A DNA stretch of 64,000 bases from Rhodospirillales bacterium (GCA_019634165.1 JAHQVT010000006.1:620001-684000); one strand, 5' to 3'; shown: positions 37,507 to 47,761, counted from the stretch's first letter. Program-made: numbers and translations. The notes: generated by a model from the letters alone, not told the origin.

Positions 37507-39339
37507 ATGAACGACCTGCTCGACCGACCACCACTTCGTCTGCCCATAGACGTGTTGCGTGAGGTGTTTGGTTATGACAGTTTTCGCGGCCAACAGGCTG
37601 AAATCATTGACCATGTGATTGCAGGCAATGATGCACTTGTTCTAATGCCAACAGGTGGTGGTAAATCGCTATGCTATCAGGTGCCTGCCCTGTGCCGTCC
37701 GGGAACGGCGGTTGTCGTCTCTCCACTGATCGCCTTGATGAAAGATCAGGTAGACGCGCTTAATCAGCTTGGTGTGAAAGCAGCCTTTATCAATTCGACC
37801 CTTGCGCCAGATGCGGCTCGCGAAATCGAAGCACGCGCAATTGACGGTGATATTGACCTTTTATATGTCGCACCGGAACGATTTGCGACCGACCGGTTCT
37901 TAAACCTTCTTGATCGCATCAGCATATCGTTGTTTGCAATTGATGAAGCACACTGCGTTTCGCAATGGGGGCATGATTTCCGCCCGGAATATCGTCGCCT
38001 TGATTTGCTTCCTACGCGCTTTGCGCACGTACCACGCATTGCACTGACGGCAACAGCCGACACGCCCACGCGCAAGGACATTGCAGAAAACCTGCACCTA
38101 ACCGATGCGCAATGCTTTATCACCGGTTTTGACCGTCCCAACATCACATATCGCATTGAAACAAAGGGCAATTCCAAGCAGCGCCTTTTGTCGTTCTTAA
38201 ACCGTGAACATGCTGAAGACGCCGGGATTGTTTATTGCCTATCACGCCGTAAGACCGAAGACGTTGCCCAATGGCTGACCGACAATGGTCGCCCGGCTCT
38301 TCCCTATCACGCGGGCCTTCCACAGGAGACGCGCCAACGCCATCAAGACCGGTTCCTACGCGAAGATGGGATGATCATTTGTGCGACGGTCGCCTTTGGC
38401 ATGGGGATCGACAAACCCAATGTCCGGTTCGTTGCCCATCTTAATCTACCCAAAAGCATGGAAGCCTATTATCAGGAAACCGGCCGCGCCGGGCGCGATG
38501 GTCTTCCTGCCAATGCCTGGATGAATTACGATCTGTCTGACATTGTATCCATCCGCGGCATGGTTGTCGGATCCGACGCACCAGAAGCACAAAAGCGCAT
38601 TGAATCACGCAAACTTGATGCTTTGGTTGGGCTTGCCGAAACCACCAAATGTCGCCGACAAGTCATTCTGTCTTATTTTGGTGAAGACCATCACAAGCCA
38701 TGTGGCAATTGCGACACCTGCCTTGAGCCGGTTGAGACATGGGATGCGACTGATGCATCACGTAAGGCCCTATCTGCGGTCTATCGCACGGGACAGCGAT
38801 TTGGCCCTGCCCATGTGATCGAAGTTCTGATGGGTCGCAAGACCGAAAAAATCCGACAGAACGGCCATGACAGCCTGACAGTTTATGCTATTGGCAAAGA
38901 AATCGCCCAGCCACAATGGCGATCCGTGTTCCGTCAGCTTTTGGCGATGGGATATTTGCAGGTCAATGTCGAAGGGCATGGCGGGGTTTACCTGACCGAG
39001 GAAGCCCGACCGGTTCTGCGCGGTGAAAAAGTCGTTGAAATGCGCAAAGATCCGGGCGAAAGCAAACGTGCGATGACACGGCGTCTGCGCGATTTCGACA
39101 CAGAATTTGAAAATGAAGAAGATCGTGACTTGTGGGAACGTTTACGCACCATGCGACGTGAACTGGCCACCAGCCAGAACGTCCCGCCTTATGTGATCTT
39201 TAGCGACCGAACCCTTTGGGAAATGGTACGTTTCAAGCCCCGCACCCTTGAAGATATGTCATCTATCAACGGTGTCGGGGTCAAGAAGCTTGATCAATAT
39301 GGCTTGGCATTTCTTGATGTCATGGACGGTCGACGCTAA
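37507..39339 (+). CDS. recQ: ATP-dependent DNA helicase RecQ
   Basis: 3'-5' DNA helicase in recombination and fork repair. Walker A is PTGGGKS at 48-54 and the DEAH box is in [19 protein letters not shown] near 145-163. The zinc-binding cysteines follow in [24 protein letters not shown] (outline), then winged-helix and HRDC domains, the latter ending near 605. I start at ATG 37507 (610 residues), 20 bases after the glycosylase stop; a TTG at 37444 would overlap it. Function is well supported. Confidence 0.95.
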   Translation: MNDLLDRPPLRLPIDVLREVFGYDSFRGQQAEIIDHVIAGNDALVLMPTGGGKSLCYQVPALCRPGTAVVVSPLIALMKDQVDALNQLGVKAAFINSTLAPDAAREIEARAIDGDIDLLYVAPERFATDRFLNLLDRISISLFAIDEAHCVSQWGHDFRPEYRRLDLLPTRFAHVPRIALTATADTPTRKDIAENLHLTDAQCFITGFDRPNITYRIETKGNSKQRLLSFLNREHAEDAGIVYCLSRRKTEDVAQWLTDNGRPALPYHAGLPQETRQRHQDRFLREDGMIICATVAFGMGIDKPNVRFVAHLNLPKSMEAYYQETGRAGRDGLPANAWMNYDLSDIVSIRGMVVGSDAPEAQKRIESRKLDALVGLAETTKCRRQVILSYFGEDHHKPCGNCDTCLEPVETWDATDASRKALSAVYRTGQRFGPAHVIEVLMGRKTEKIRQNGHDSLTVYAIGKEIAQPQWRSVFRQLLAMGYLQVNVEGHGGVYLTEEARPVLRGEKVVEMRKDPGESKRAMTRRLRDFDTEFENEEDRDLWERLRTMRRELATSQNVPPYVIFSDRTLWEMVRFKPRTLEDMSSINGVGVKKLDQYGLAFLDVMDGRR

Positions 39340-39382
39340 AGCCCTGCCCGACCATACTCAATCTGATCATCGGTAACTATGA

Positions 39383-39979
39383 TTACCCGCCTGAAAGTTC
39401 TGCACGAATTGCAGTTATGACCGCATCATCGCCCGGCTTTACGCGGGTATCAAAACTTTTGACCAGATTCCCGGCCCGCCCGATCAGATATTTGTGGAAA
39501 TTCCAGTTGGGCGCATTATCCGCACCAAGTTCTTGTAGCGCCCATTTAAAAAATGGATGGGCATCTGCACCTGTAACCTCGGTTTTTGAAGTCATCGGAA
39601 AATCTACGTCGAAATTTATTTCGCAGAATTCCTGAATGGCAGCATCATCAGCATATTCCTGTCCGCCAAAATCACCCGATGGTACACCAAGCACGACAAG
39701 ACCATCATCCTGATGATCCTCCCACAGCTTTTGCAAGCCGGTATATTGTGGCGTGTAACCACACATTGAAGCGGTATTCACCAGCAGGATCACTTTACCC
39801 TGATAGTCCGAAAGATGAAGTTCACCGCCAACAATTGACGGGAATGAAAAGTCATACGCGTTTTGCGTATCACCCGATGCCATAGCCCCCCTCCAGGAAA
39901 AAGTAACTGCAATCAACGACAGCAAACACAATACAATGAATTGCCTGCCTTTTTCAATTTCTGGATGCGCATTAGCCAT
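39383..39979 (-). CDS. Glutathione peroxidase family protein with N-terminal signal/anchor
   Basis: Thiol peroxidase that reduces peroxides with glutathione or thioredoxin. The catalytic tetrad is visible: C73 in NTASMCGYTPQY (cysteine, not selenocysteine), the glutamine in VLGVPSGDFGGQE-type context, and WNFHKYLIGR near the C-terminus. Residues 13-35 (RQFIVLCLLSLIAVTFSWRGAMA) form a signal peptide or anchor, so it is probably periplasmic. I start at ATG 39979, with GGAGGA 5 bases upstream; the start overlaps the upstream oxidoreductase stop by 8 bases. Confidence 0.92.
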   Translation of the reverse strand: MANAHPEIEKGRQFIVLCLLSLIAVTFSWRGAMASGDTQNAYDFSFPSIVGGELHLSDYQGKVILLVNTASMCGYTPQYTGLQKLWEDHQDDGLVVLGVPSGDFGGQEYADDAAIQEFCEINFDVDFPMTSKTEVTGADAHPFFKWALQELGADNAPNWNFHKYLIGRAGNLVKSFDTRVKPGDDAVITAIRAELSGG

Positions 39980-40631
39980 ATCGCTCCTCCGTCCAAGGGT
40001 CGGCATTGTTGTGATAACCGCGTTCTTCCCAGAACCCCGGTTGATCATCTTTGGCAAAGGTAATCTCACGCACCCATTTGGCACTTTTCCAAAAATACAG
40101 CTTCGGAATCACCACACGTACCGGACCACCATGTTCTTCAGATAGTGGTTCACCATTCCAATGATGGGCGATCAAAACACCTTCATCCAGAAACTGATCA
40201 ATCTTGACATTTGTGGTGTAGCCGTCATGGGCGGTGAATAAAACATGTTTGGCTTCGGACTTGGGCTGCACCATTTCTGCCAATGTTAGCGCTGTCACGC
40301 CCTGCCATTCATTGTCATAGCGCGACCAACTGGTGACACAATGGATGTCATTGATCGCAACAACATTCGCCAGCTCAAGCAAATCCATGAAATTCAGTTC
40401 CAGCGGATTTTCCACCAGCCCATTAACCTGAAGCTTGAAGTCATCAGCACTGATATGCGGCGTGATTCCAAGGTCAAGAACGGGCCAGTCTTTGACAAGT
40501 CGCTGTCCCGGCGGCAGGCGATGTTCGCGCATGTGATCAGCCGTGCCGGTCAAAAGGCGGCCGTCTGCTACCCATTTGCGTTTCGCTTCAATCAGCTTGT
40601 CTTTGATCTTGCCGGAAAAACTTTGCGTCAC
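39972..40631 (-). CDS. Sulfite oxidase-like molybdopterin oxidoreductase
   Basis: Molybdenum-cofactor domain protein of the sulfite oxidase fold, 219 residues. The molybdenum ligand is C98 in DIHCVTSWSRYDNEWQG, and GYTTNVKIDQFLDEGVLIAHHWNG and GGPVRVVIPKLYFWKSAKWV are the cofactor-binding segments. There is no signal peptide and no haem or dimer domain, so it is a cytoplasmic short form (YuiH-like) with unknown substrate. It is coupled to the glutathione peroxidase gene, suggesting a link to oxidative damage repair. Confidence 0.9.
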   Translation of the reverse strand: MTQSFSGKIKDKLIEAKRKWVADGRLLTGTADHMREHRLPPGQRLVKDWPVLDLGITPHISADDFKLQVNGLVENPLELNFMDLLELANVVAINDIHCVTSWSRYDNEWQGVTALTLAEMVQPKSEAKHVLFTAHDGYTTNVKIDQFLDEGVLIAHHWNGEPLSEEHGGPVRVVIPKLYFWKSAKWVREITFAKDDQPGFWEERGYHNNADPWTEERYG

Positions 40632-40765
40632 AGGTTGCTCCTTCTTACCAAGCTGATACGAAAAATGGCGCCGACATGTTCACCATGACGACACCATTAA
40701 ATCATTAAATCACCGCCAAGATGCAATTCACATGCACGCGATGAACTGAATTTCACATATGTAAA

Positions 40766-41242
40766 TCAGCCGAAATCACGCATGAGACGGGCTTTATCAC
40801 GCTGCCAGTCACGTTCTTTGACTGCCTCGCGTTTGTCTGCTTTTTTCTTACCTTCGGCGATGGCCATTTCAAGTTTCGCGATCCCGCGTTCATTGAAATA
40901 CAGTTTGATCGGAACAAGGGTAAAACCCTTTTTGTTCAGCGCATCATGCATCTTGGCAATTTCACGTTTCCGCAGCAGCAATTTACGCGGGCGGCGTTCT
41001 TCATGCCCAAACGGCATTTTGCTTTGATATTCAGGAATATAGGCGTTGATCAACCACACTTCGCCATTCTTGGCTTCGGCATAGGATTCCTGAATATTGC
41101 CTTTGCCATCCCGCAACGACTTGACTTCGGTGCCGCGCAAAGCGATCCCTGCTTCAAAAGTTTCCGTCAGGAAATAATCAAAGCGGGCCCGCCGATTTTG
41201 CGCGACGACCTTGTTGTTATCTATTTCTTTTTTAGGTGCCAT
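40766..41242 (-). CDS. smpB: SsrA-binding protein
   Basis: Binds tmRNA and brings it to stalled ribosomes in trans-translation. The 158 residues show [31 protein letters not shown] near the N-terminus and the basic C-terminal tail [24 protein letters not shown] that enters the mRNA channel. It lies 17 bases after dapA on the same strand. No tmRNA gene is visible in the window. Confidence 0.97.
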   Translation of the reverse strand: MAPKKEIDNNKVVAQNRRARFDYFLTETFEAGIALRGTEVKSLRDGKGNIQESYAEAKNGEVWLINAYIPEYQSKMPFGHEERRPRKLLLRKREIAKMHDALNKKGFTLVPIKLYFNERGIAKLEMAIAEGKKKADKREAVKERDWQRDKARLMRDFG

Positions 41243-41259
41243 AAGTCGCTTGTTATCGC

Positions 41260-42141
41260 TTAATGGCCGAGAAGACCAGCGTTCTTAAGTGCTGCTTCGA
41301 CCTTGCGTTTGGATTCTTCATCAATCTCGACCATTGGCAGACGCATATGGCTGCTGCACAGGCCAAGAAGCTCTGCTGCATATTTTACCGGCCCCGGACT
41401 TGCTTCACAGAACATCGCCTTGTGAACCGGGATCAGTCGATAATTCAACTCCTGAACCTTGGCAAGGTTGCCATCAGCCCATGCCGCATGCAAATCCGCA
41501 CAAAGTTTTGGCGCAATGTTCGAAGTCACAGAAATGCAGCCATGACCACCCTGTGCCAAGAACGGAACAATTGTACCATCTTCGCCAGAAAGCTGACAGA
41601 AATCTGCACCGGCGGCCAAGCGCGTCAATGCCGGGCGTTCAAGATCACTGGTCGCGTCCTTAACACCAACAATACGCGGCAGTTTTGCAAGCTGCGCCAT
41701 GGTATCGACATTCATGTCAACGATCGATCGGCCCGGAATATTGTAAATCACAATCGGAATATCGGTCGCATCATGGATCGCTTTGTAATGCGCAAAAAGA
41801 CCCTTTTGTGTCGGCTTGTTGTAATAAGGTGTGACAACAAGTGCAGCATCCGCGCCAGCATTCTGTGCGTGACGGGTCAGCGAAACGGCCTCGGCGGTCG
41901 AGTTCGAACCTGTACCAGCAATCACTGGGCCACGGCCCTTGGCGACTTCTAGTGCCAATTCGACAACACGATGGTGTTCGGCATGGCTGAGCGTCGGCGA
42001 TTCACCGGTGGTTCCGACAGGCACAACACCTGTCGTGCCCTGTTTAAGCTGCCAATCGACAAAAGACTGGAACGCCTTTTCATCAATCGCGCCATCTTGC
42101 GTGAACGGCGTGATTAAAGCTGTGATTGAACCCTTAAACAT
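41260..42141 (-). CDS. dapA: 4-hydroxy-tetrahydrodipicolinate synthase
   Basis: Condenses pyruvate with aspartate semialdehyde in lysine and diaminopimelate synthesis. The 293-residue TIM barrel begins [28 protein letters not shown] near 44-58, [21 protein letters not shown] with the catalytic tyrosine, and the Schiff-base lysine in VGVKDATSD are all present. I start at ATG 42141, with GGAG 7 bases upstream; a frame reaching 42318 has no similarity. dapA-smpB is a common alphaproteobacterial pair. Confidence 0.96.
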   Translation of the reverse strand: MFKGSITALITPFTQDGAIDEKAFQSFVDWQLKQGTTGVVPVGTTGESPTLSHAEHHRVVELALEVAKGRGPVIAGTGSNSTAEAVSLTRHAQNAGADAALVVTPYYNKPTQKGLFAHYKAIHDATDIPIVIYNIPGRSIVDMNVDTMAQLAKLPRIVGVKDATSDLERPALTRLAAGADFCQLSGEDGTIVPFLAQGGHGCISVTSNIAPKLCADLHAAWADGNLAKVQELNYRLIPVHKAMFCEASPGPVKYAAELLGLCSSHMRLPMVEIDEESKRKVEAALKNAGLLGH

Positions 42142-42351
42142 AGAGATCTCCAAATCTTGGATGGTTTGAAAGCGGTGGCGAAAATAGCCGCTGTTCGTGA
42201 TTCCCGCAAGCACTGTATACATTAATCGAAACGAACCGTGATCGGGGTTGCATTTTACCTTCAGGACTGTTTGGCTTTTGCCGATTTCACTGCCATAATG
42301 CACGGGTCTAGAGCGCATTTTTTGATGCCGTCAGGCTAAGGGGACAATCAC

Positions 42352-44385
42352 ATGGCGCAAGCGTCTTTCCGCAAGATTTCGGTCTGCGCATTGGCACTGG
42401 GCTTTTCGATACTGATGCCAATTGGCAATCAGGTGCAGGCCGCAGCAGATGAAGACAGTGTTCTTCGTATGCCGCCGCCTTCGCCAACCTATTCTGCTGT
42501 CAGCCGTGCGAGACTGAATGCTTTTCTTGAAGCTGTTGAAGATGGGAAAACCGAAAGCTTTACAAAGCTTCTACCCAACTTTGAAGACCCCCTATTGCAA
42601 AAAGCTGCCGAATGGATGTTGCTGACATCGCCCAATTCGGGGCATAGCTTTGAAGAAATCACCGCATTCATTGATGCACATCCGAATTGGCCCAGTCAGG
42701 CGTTGCTCCGCCAGCGCGCCGAAGAAGCCATGACCGATGCGGTCCCTGATGATGCAATCCTTGCATGGTTTAAACGATCTGCCCCGGTCACCGCCGATGG
42801 TGCCACCCGTCAGATCAAGGCGCTTTTGGGGGCCGGGCAAGAATCCGCGGCCATCGCATTGGTGCGTTCAAGCTGGATCAACGAGAATTTCGGCAATGGT
42901 CAGGAACGCCGTTTCCTGAGCCGCTATGGCAAATATATTGATCAGGAAACGCATCAACAACGCCTTGACCGTTTGTTGTGGGAAGGCCGTCTGAGTACGG
43001 CATCACGCACCATGAAATATGTCAGCGATGATTATCGTCTGTTGGCCAATGCCCGCGCAGCACTGCGCGCAATGAAGGGCGGTGTTGATGGTGCGATAAA
43101 CCGTGTTCCGGAAAAATATCGCAATGATCCCGGCCTGATATATGAACGTGTGCGCTGGCGTCGGATCAAGGACCGCGATCAGGAAGCCCGTGACCTTTTG
43201 TTATCACAGGCCAATGAACTGGCTTATATTTCGATCCGACCGCAATATTGGTGGCTTGAAAAGGCTATTCTTGCCCGACGTGCCTTGCAAAAGGGCCATA
43301 TCACAGATGCCTATCGACTGGTTGCCAACCATGGCCAGACAGATGCCGGCGACATTGCCGAGGCCGAATGGTATGCCGGTTGGATTGCACTGGAATTTTT
43401 GGGTGATGCCGAAATTGCCTTAACGCACTTTCAGAACCTTTATGACGTTGTCCAATATCCAATCAGCCTATCACGCGGGGCCTATTGGGCGGGACGTGCG
43501 AATGTTGCGATTGGCAATGAAAAACGCGCAAAGGAATGGTTTGAACTTGCCGCACAGCATGCCCACACCTTCTATGGACAGTTGGCAATAGATGCGCTTG
43601 GCACCAAACCCACCTATTCTGTCGAACAACCAATCCCAACAGCAGAACAACGTGCAGCCTTTGAAGATCAGGAATTGACAAAGGTTGTCCGTAAACTTGG
43701 TGAAATGGGTCTTGGCAACATTATTCGTCCTTTCATCATGGCGTTGGTCTATGAGCATGATGAACCAGAATATCTTGCAATGGCGACGGATCTTGCCCGC
43801 GAATATGGTCGTGCGGACCTTGGGATTATCGCCGCAAAACGAAGCATTCGAACAGGTAGCGGCTATCTTGATGCTGCCTACCCGATCCACGAACAAGTAC
43901 CGCTTGGCCGTGCACCGGACCCTGCCCTTGTTCATGCGATTATGCGCCAAGAAAGCCTGTTTAATCCGATGGCAATGTCATCTGCGGGCGCGCGGGGCCT
44001 TATGCAATTGATGCCCGCAACCGCCAAACGCATGGCAAAATCGATCGGCATGGAATATGACACCGAGCGCCTGACATCGGATCCTTCGTTTAACATTGCG
44101 GTTGGCCGTGCCTATCTTGAACGGCTGCTTAATCGTTGGGATGGACAAGAAGTCCTAACCATTGCGAGCTATAACGCAGGTCCAACCCGCGTTCGGCAAT
44201 GGATTAACGAATATGGTGATCCACGCGATTCTGATGTCGACCTTGTCGATTGGATCGAAATGATCCCCTATAGCGAGACTCGAAATTACGTGCAGCGCGT
44301 AATGGAAGGAACCTATGTCTATCGTCGGCGTTTCGCCCGCGATGAGATTGCAATGGGCCAGAACGATACACCTGCAAAAGATTAA
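42352..44385 (+). CDS. slt: Soluble lytic murein transglycosylase
   Basis: Periplasmic enzyme that cleaves peptidoglycan to 1,6-anhydro products. Residues 1-31 form a signal peptide ending VQAAA. A long alpha-superhelical region follows, then the SLT domain with catalytic E534 in IMRQESLFNPMAMSSAGARG, LMQLMPATAKRMA and SYNAGPTRVRQW. At 677 residues it fits the Slt70-like family. AAGGGGA precedes the ATG. Divergent from dapA, 210 bases apart. Confidence 0.94.
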   Translation: MAQASFRKISVCALALGFSILMPIGNQVQAAADEDSVLRMPPPSPTYSAVSRARLNAFLEAVEDGKTESFTKLLPNFEDPLLQKAAEWMLLTSPNSGHSFEEITAFIDAHPNWPSQALLRQRAEEAMTDAVPDDAILAWFKRSAPVTADGATRQIKALLGAGQESAAIALVRSSWINENFGNGQERRFLSRYGKYIDQETHQQRLDRLLWEGRLSTASRTMKYVSDDYRLLANARAALRAMKGGVDGAINRVPEKYRNDPGLIYERVRWRRIKDRDQEARDLLLSQANELAYISIRPQYWWLEKAILARRALQKGHITDAYRLVANHGQTDAGDIAEAEWYAGWIALEFLGDAEIALTHFQNLYDVVQYPISLSRGAYWAGRANVAIGNEKRAKEWFELAAQHAHTFYGQLAIDALGTKPTYSVEQPIPTAEQRAAFEDQELTKVVRKLGEMGLGNIIRPFIMALVYEHDEPEYLAMATDLAREYGRADLGIIAAKRSIRTGSGYLDAAYPIHEQVPLGRAPDPALVHAIMRQESLFNPMAMSSAGARGLMQLMPATAKRMAKSIGMEYDTERLTSDPSFNIAVGRAYLERLLNRWDGQEVLTIASYNAGPTRVRQWINEYGDPRDSDVDLVDWIEMIPYSETRNYVQRVMEGTYVYRRRFARDEIAMGQNDTPAKD

Positions 44386-44464
44386 AACTGTCAGGCGCTA
44401 ATTTGCGCTTTTGGTCAGATTGCCCATATTCGATCCATACTGCTTGTCAGAAAAGGTCAGTAAT

Positions 44465-45163
44465 ATGTCCGAGAATGCACTTTCTTCATGTCGCGCATTT
44501 GTTTTCGATGCATACGGCACACTGTTTGATGTTGGTTCCGCAGTTGCAAAACTGCGCGATAATGTCGGTGAAGAAGCCGAACGGCTTTCCTCGCTTTGGC
44601 GTCAAAAGCAGCTTGAATATACTTGGCTGCGCAGCCTGATGGGCGATTTCGCCGATTTCTGGACCGTGACAGGCGATGCGCTTGATTACGCATTGGATCA
44701 GATTGGCAAAAAAGATCCTGTCTTGCGGGCCAAACTGATGGAAACTTATCTATCGCTCGACACTTTCCCGGAAGTCGTCGAAACACTTAACACCTTGAAA
44801 ACACAAGGGCACAAACTTGCGATCCTGTCGAATGGTGCCCGGCACATGTTGATTTCTGCAGCCAAATCATCGGGGATTCTGACCCTGTTTGACCAGATCA
44901 TTTGTGTTGATGATTTGAAAACCTACAAGCCACACCCTGATGTCTATCAATTGGCTGTCGACAAGCTTGAACTTGAACCAGCGGAAATTTCATTCCAATC
45001 CTCAAACGGCTGGGATATCGCCGGTGCGGGACATTTTGGCTTTAAAACAGCGTGGATCAATCGGACCAAGCAGCCCAAAGAACGTCTTTCCCACGAAGCA
45101 GATGTCGTTCTAGGTGCCCTTGATGAATTGCTGCCGCTGATTACCAGCCCGCAAAAGGCATAG
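44465..45163 (+). CDS. Haloacid dehalogenase, type II
   Basis: HAD-superfamily enzyme of the L-2-haloacid dehalogenase group, 232 residues. Nucleophile D15 is in FVFDAYGTLFD, motif II is LSNGARHML, the motif III lysine is in DLKTYKPHPDVYQLA, and FQSSNGWDIAGAGHFGFKTAWINR is the subgroup hallmark. True activity could be on 2-haloacids or on a phosphate ester. I start at ATG 44465 rather than 44411, since the longer N-terminus precedes the motif-I strand by too much. A terminator follows. Confidence 0.92.
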   Translation: MSENALSSCRAFVFDAYGTLFDVGSAVAKLRDNVGEEAERLSSLWRQKQLEYTWLRSLMGDFADFWTVTGDALDYALDQIGKKDPVLRAKLMETYLSLDTFPEVVETLNTLKTQGHKLAILSNGARHMLISAAKSSGILTLFDQIICVDDLKTYKPHPDVYQLAVDKLELEPAEISFQSSNGWDIAGAGHFGFKTAWINRTKQPKERLSHEADVVLGALDELLPLITSPQKA

Positions 45164-45196
45164 AACGTTCAAGATTTAACCAGCCCCGGAAATGTC

Positions 45197-45228
45197 AAAA
45201 GGCAGGCCCATTTGAGGCCTGCCTTTTT
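45197..45228. terminator. Bidirectional terminator between the dehalogenase and bactofilin genes
   Basis: AAAAGGCAGGCC, loop CATTTGA, GGCCTGCCTTTTT: a 12-bp stem with T-runs on both strands, between converging genes. Confidence 0.92.
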
Positions 45229-45301
45229 GTATCTGTTGATCGGTTATGACCAATGACCGGACCCGTCATTGTCACAGACCGAACATCATCTTTGATGATG
45301 G

Positions 45302-45760
45302 TTACTTGTTTTCTTTCTTCACGTTCGATGCAACGACCTGGCCTGCCTGAATAACGGTCAAGCCGCCTTCTTCGGCCGCACCTTCGATGCGACGGCAATG
45401 TCCTTCGATATGGGCGCCTGGCTCAATCGACAGGCTTTCGTGAAGAATATCACCAATCATTCGGGCTGTTTCCGCCAATGAAACATCGCGGGCCCGGACT
45501 TGACCGATGACAGCGCCGCAAATGCGAATTTTGTCGGCAATAATCTCGCCGCGCACTTCGCCGCTTTGGCCGATTGTCAGGGTTCGGGTGCGAATGTCAC
45601 CATTTACGGTGCCATCAACCTGAACGTCCGATTCTGAAATCAGATCACCCGTTACCCGAAGGTCTGCATTAATGACCGAAAGGCCACCCTTTTTTTCAGC
45701 AACTGAGTTGCCGTTTTTAGTCGTTCCTGTTTGTGTCGTCTTGCTCGTTTTTGAAAACAT
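45302..45760 (-). CDS. Bactofilin-type polymer-forming cytoskeletal protein
   Basis: Self-polymerising beta-helical scaffold protein. The 152 residues have a short disordered N-terminus and a DUF583 core of repeated hydrophobic-glycine strands (LRVTGDLISESDVQVDGTVNGDI, then GEVRGEIIADKIRICGAVIGQV, in outline). I start at ATG 45760, behind GAGG; a TTG at 45775 is possible. The start lies 44 bases inside the M23 peptidase gene, so the two are translationally tied. Bactofilins commonly position such peptidases for cell shape or stalk growth. Confidence 0.92.
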   Translation of the reverse strand: MFSKTSKTTQTGTTKNGNSVAEKKGGLSVINADLRVTGDLISESDVQVDGTVNGDIRTRTLTIGQSGEVRGEIIADKIRICGAVIGQVRARDVSLAETARMIGDILHESLSIEPGAHIEGHCRRIEGAAEEGGLTVIQAGQVVASNVKKENK

Positions 45761-47045
45761 AACGTCCCGCCTCAATGAACTTTAGGGGATTGACCGGCTT
45801 GTCATGGACCAACACCTCGTAGTGAACGTGGCTGCCCGTGCTTCGCCCGGTGCTTCCCATTAACGCTATTTGGTCTTGGTAACGCACTTCGTCGCCCTTC
45901 TTGACGAGGACCTTAAATAAATGGCCAAAACGGGTTCGAACGCCGTTCCCATGGTCGAGTTCGACCATCTTCCCGTATTTGCCACTCCATCCTGCATGCA
46001 CCACTTTACCCGGTGCAGTTGCCAGAATTGGTGTCTTGATCGGTCCGGCAAGATCAACACCGGAATGAAAAGCCCAGCGACCATTGATCGGGTCTTTTCG
46101 TTTACCGAACGAGCTCGATAAGTAGTAAGACGCTGCTGGCTCACCGATTGGCGTCTTTTTTAATCTGTCATGTAGACTGGCAAGATGATCCATACGATCA
46201 CTGAGTGCCACGGCTACACCCAAAAATTCTTCGTCCTGCGGATGTTCGGGTTCAAACGCGATGAATGGTCCGCCAACCCCAGGCTCTTGCGGTTTCATAG
46301 GTGGCAGAACAAACGTTTCTGGCTGCAGGCCTGTCATTTCAAGAACATTTTCAAGTTCAAGAATGGTGCTGTCTGCCGTTTCGGCGACACGCTGCATGGC
46401 CTGCTGCTGTACAGTATGCAAATCAGCAATACGTTGGCGCGCATCACTAAGTTCGCCCTGTAACTTTTTGGACCGTTGCAATGCCTGATCACGTTCACGC
46501 ATGACGCGCGACATTACCGTTTCAACGGTTTCCAATTCATCGCGAAGGGCAAGGTTGCGGTTCGTTATCCCGTCAATCTGCCCCTGAAGCGCATTCATCT
46601 GATTATCCATCGACGTGCGCAGAGATGAAATGCGGACTTTTTCTTTCTCGCTGTTTTCGAGTTTCGATGTGTAATCCTGTACCCGCGCTTGAAGCTGCAG
46701 GTTCTTTTCCGCCATCGACAACAGGTTTCGATGGGTGTCCTCCATCTGCGATGTGATTTCCCCGAAACGTCTTTGACTTTCGGTTACACGTGCAATCAGA
46801 CGGTTATAGGACAGCTCACTGCGGAAAAGCTGTTCTTCGCGCATCGCAAGACGTTGATCAAGATACCAGCTATACCCTGTAACGCCGACAGACCACGTGA
46901 TCGCCGCAGCCCCAAACGAGGCCAACGCAAGCTGCGCATATTTTCCAAGACGTAGTTGGTAAACGGAATCATTAGAGCGGACAAGCACTTGCCGGTCCGG
47001 AAACCATCTATCCACCAAACGACGAATGCCTTCAAACGCCGACAT
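45717..47045 (-). CDS. M23-family peptidoglycan endopeptidase with coiled coil
   Basis: Membrane-anchored LytM-domain protein of 442 residues. One membrane helix at about 36-60 (AQLALASFGAAAITWSVGVTG) is followed by a long coiled coil to about 225, a proline-rich linker and the LytM domain at about 310-425. Zinc ligands are in FHSGVDLAGP (H and D) and the HVHYE motif. All four metal positions look intact, so it is probably an active endopeptidase rather than an EnvC-like regulator. It heads the peptidase-bactofilin operon, and a CtrA box lies 138 bases upstream. Confidence 0.93.
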   Translation of the reverse strand: MSAFEGIRRLVDRWFPDRQVLVRSNDSVYQLRLGKYAQLALASFGAAAITWSVGVTGYSWYLDQRLAMREEQLFRSELSYNRLIARVTESQRRFGEITSQMEDTHRNLLSMAEKNLQLQARVQDYTSKLENSEKEKVRISSLRTSMDNQMNALQGQIDGITNRNLALRDELETVETVMSRVMRERDQALQRSKKLQGELSDARQRIADLHTVQQQAMQRVAETADSTILELENVLEMTGLQPETFVLPPMKPQEPGVGGPFIAFEPEHPQDEEFLGVAVALSDRMDHLASLHDRLKKTPIGEPAASYYLSSSFGKRKDPINGRWAFHSGVDLAGPIKTPILATAPGKVVHAGWSGKYGKMVELDHGNGVRTRFGHLFKVLVKKGDEVRYQDQIALMGSTGRSTGSHVHYEVLVHDKPVNPLKFIEAGRYVFKNEQDDTNRND

Positions 47046-47182
47046 ATTCAGTGTCTAACCCCTATTTGCCCGTAGTTACGCCCGGATTTTCCGGTTACGT
47101 AGAGTTTCTTTTTTGACCCCGCCTGCATTCTTCAACGTCTTTTTCTTTACGCTACCTGTAAGTCGCGCCTCAAGCAAGCATG

Positions 47183-47198
47183 TTAAGACATCCTTAAC
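47183..47198. promoter_or_regulatory. CtrA-binding box
   Basis: TTAA, seven bases GACATCC, TTAAC: an exact match to the TTAA-N7-TTAAC consensus of the cell-cycle regulator CtrA. It lies between the divergent M23 peptidase (138 bases away) and pgpA (76 bases away). Confidence 0.65.
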
Positions 47199-47273
47199 TG
47201 CAAAAATTTCACCGTCCCTGTCCCGTGCTGTGTTACCAATGACCATCTTCCACAGCTCATACGCAAACCATCA

Positions 47274-47756
47274 ATGCCTTTTTCCCGTTTTATGATAACC
47301 TGCCTTGCCACGTGGTTTTACAGTGGCAAATGCCCCAAAGCCCCCGGCACCGCAGGGTCGCTGGCCGCCCTGCCCTTTGGCTGGGGAATTTGGGTTTATG
47401 GCGGAAACAGCGCACTTATCATCGCCAGCATTGTCATTTTTGGCATCGGCGTTTGGGCAGCGCATCAATACAGTCATTTGCTTGGCATCCATGATGCCGG
47501 TGAGATTGTGATTGATGAAGTGGTCGGCCAATGGATGTGTTTGCTTGTCATACCGCTTGGTGCCGGATGGACTGACATCATCTGGCTTTTGGCCGCATTC
47601 ATCGCGTTTCGCGTTTTTGACATTATCAAACCATGGCCAATACGTTGGGTCGACCGCCGGGTTGGTGGTGGTTTTGGCATCATGTTTGACGATGTTCTGG
47701 CCGGTGCTTTTGCCATGGTTGTTTTGGCAATATTGGCAATGCTGACTGTTGGATAA
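47274..47756 (+). CDS. pgpA: Phosphatidylglycerophosphatase A
   Basis: Dephosphorylates phosphatidylglycerophosphate to phosphatidylglycerol in the inner membrane. The 160 residues have about four membrane helices and the PgpA motifs GKCPKAPGTAGSLAALP near 18-34, EIVIDEVVGQW near 76-86 and FRVFDIIKPWP with FDDVLAGAFA near the end. The CinA-like gene starts 5 bases after its stop, an arrangement seen in many proteobacteria. Confidence 0.95.
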   Translation: MPFSRFMITCLATWFYSGKCPKAPGTAGSLAALPFGWGIWVYGGNSALIIASIVIFGIGVWAAHQYSHLLGIHDAGEIVIDEVVGQWMCLLVIPLGAGWTDIIWLLAAFIAFRVFDIIKPWPIRWVDRRVGGGFGIMFDDVLAGAFAMVVLAILAMLTVG

Positions 47757-47761
47757 GCCTA

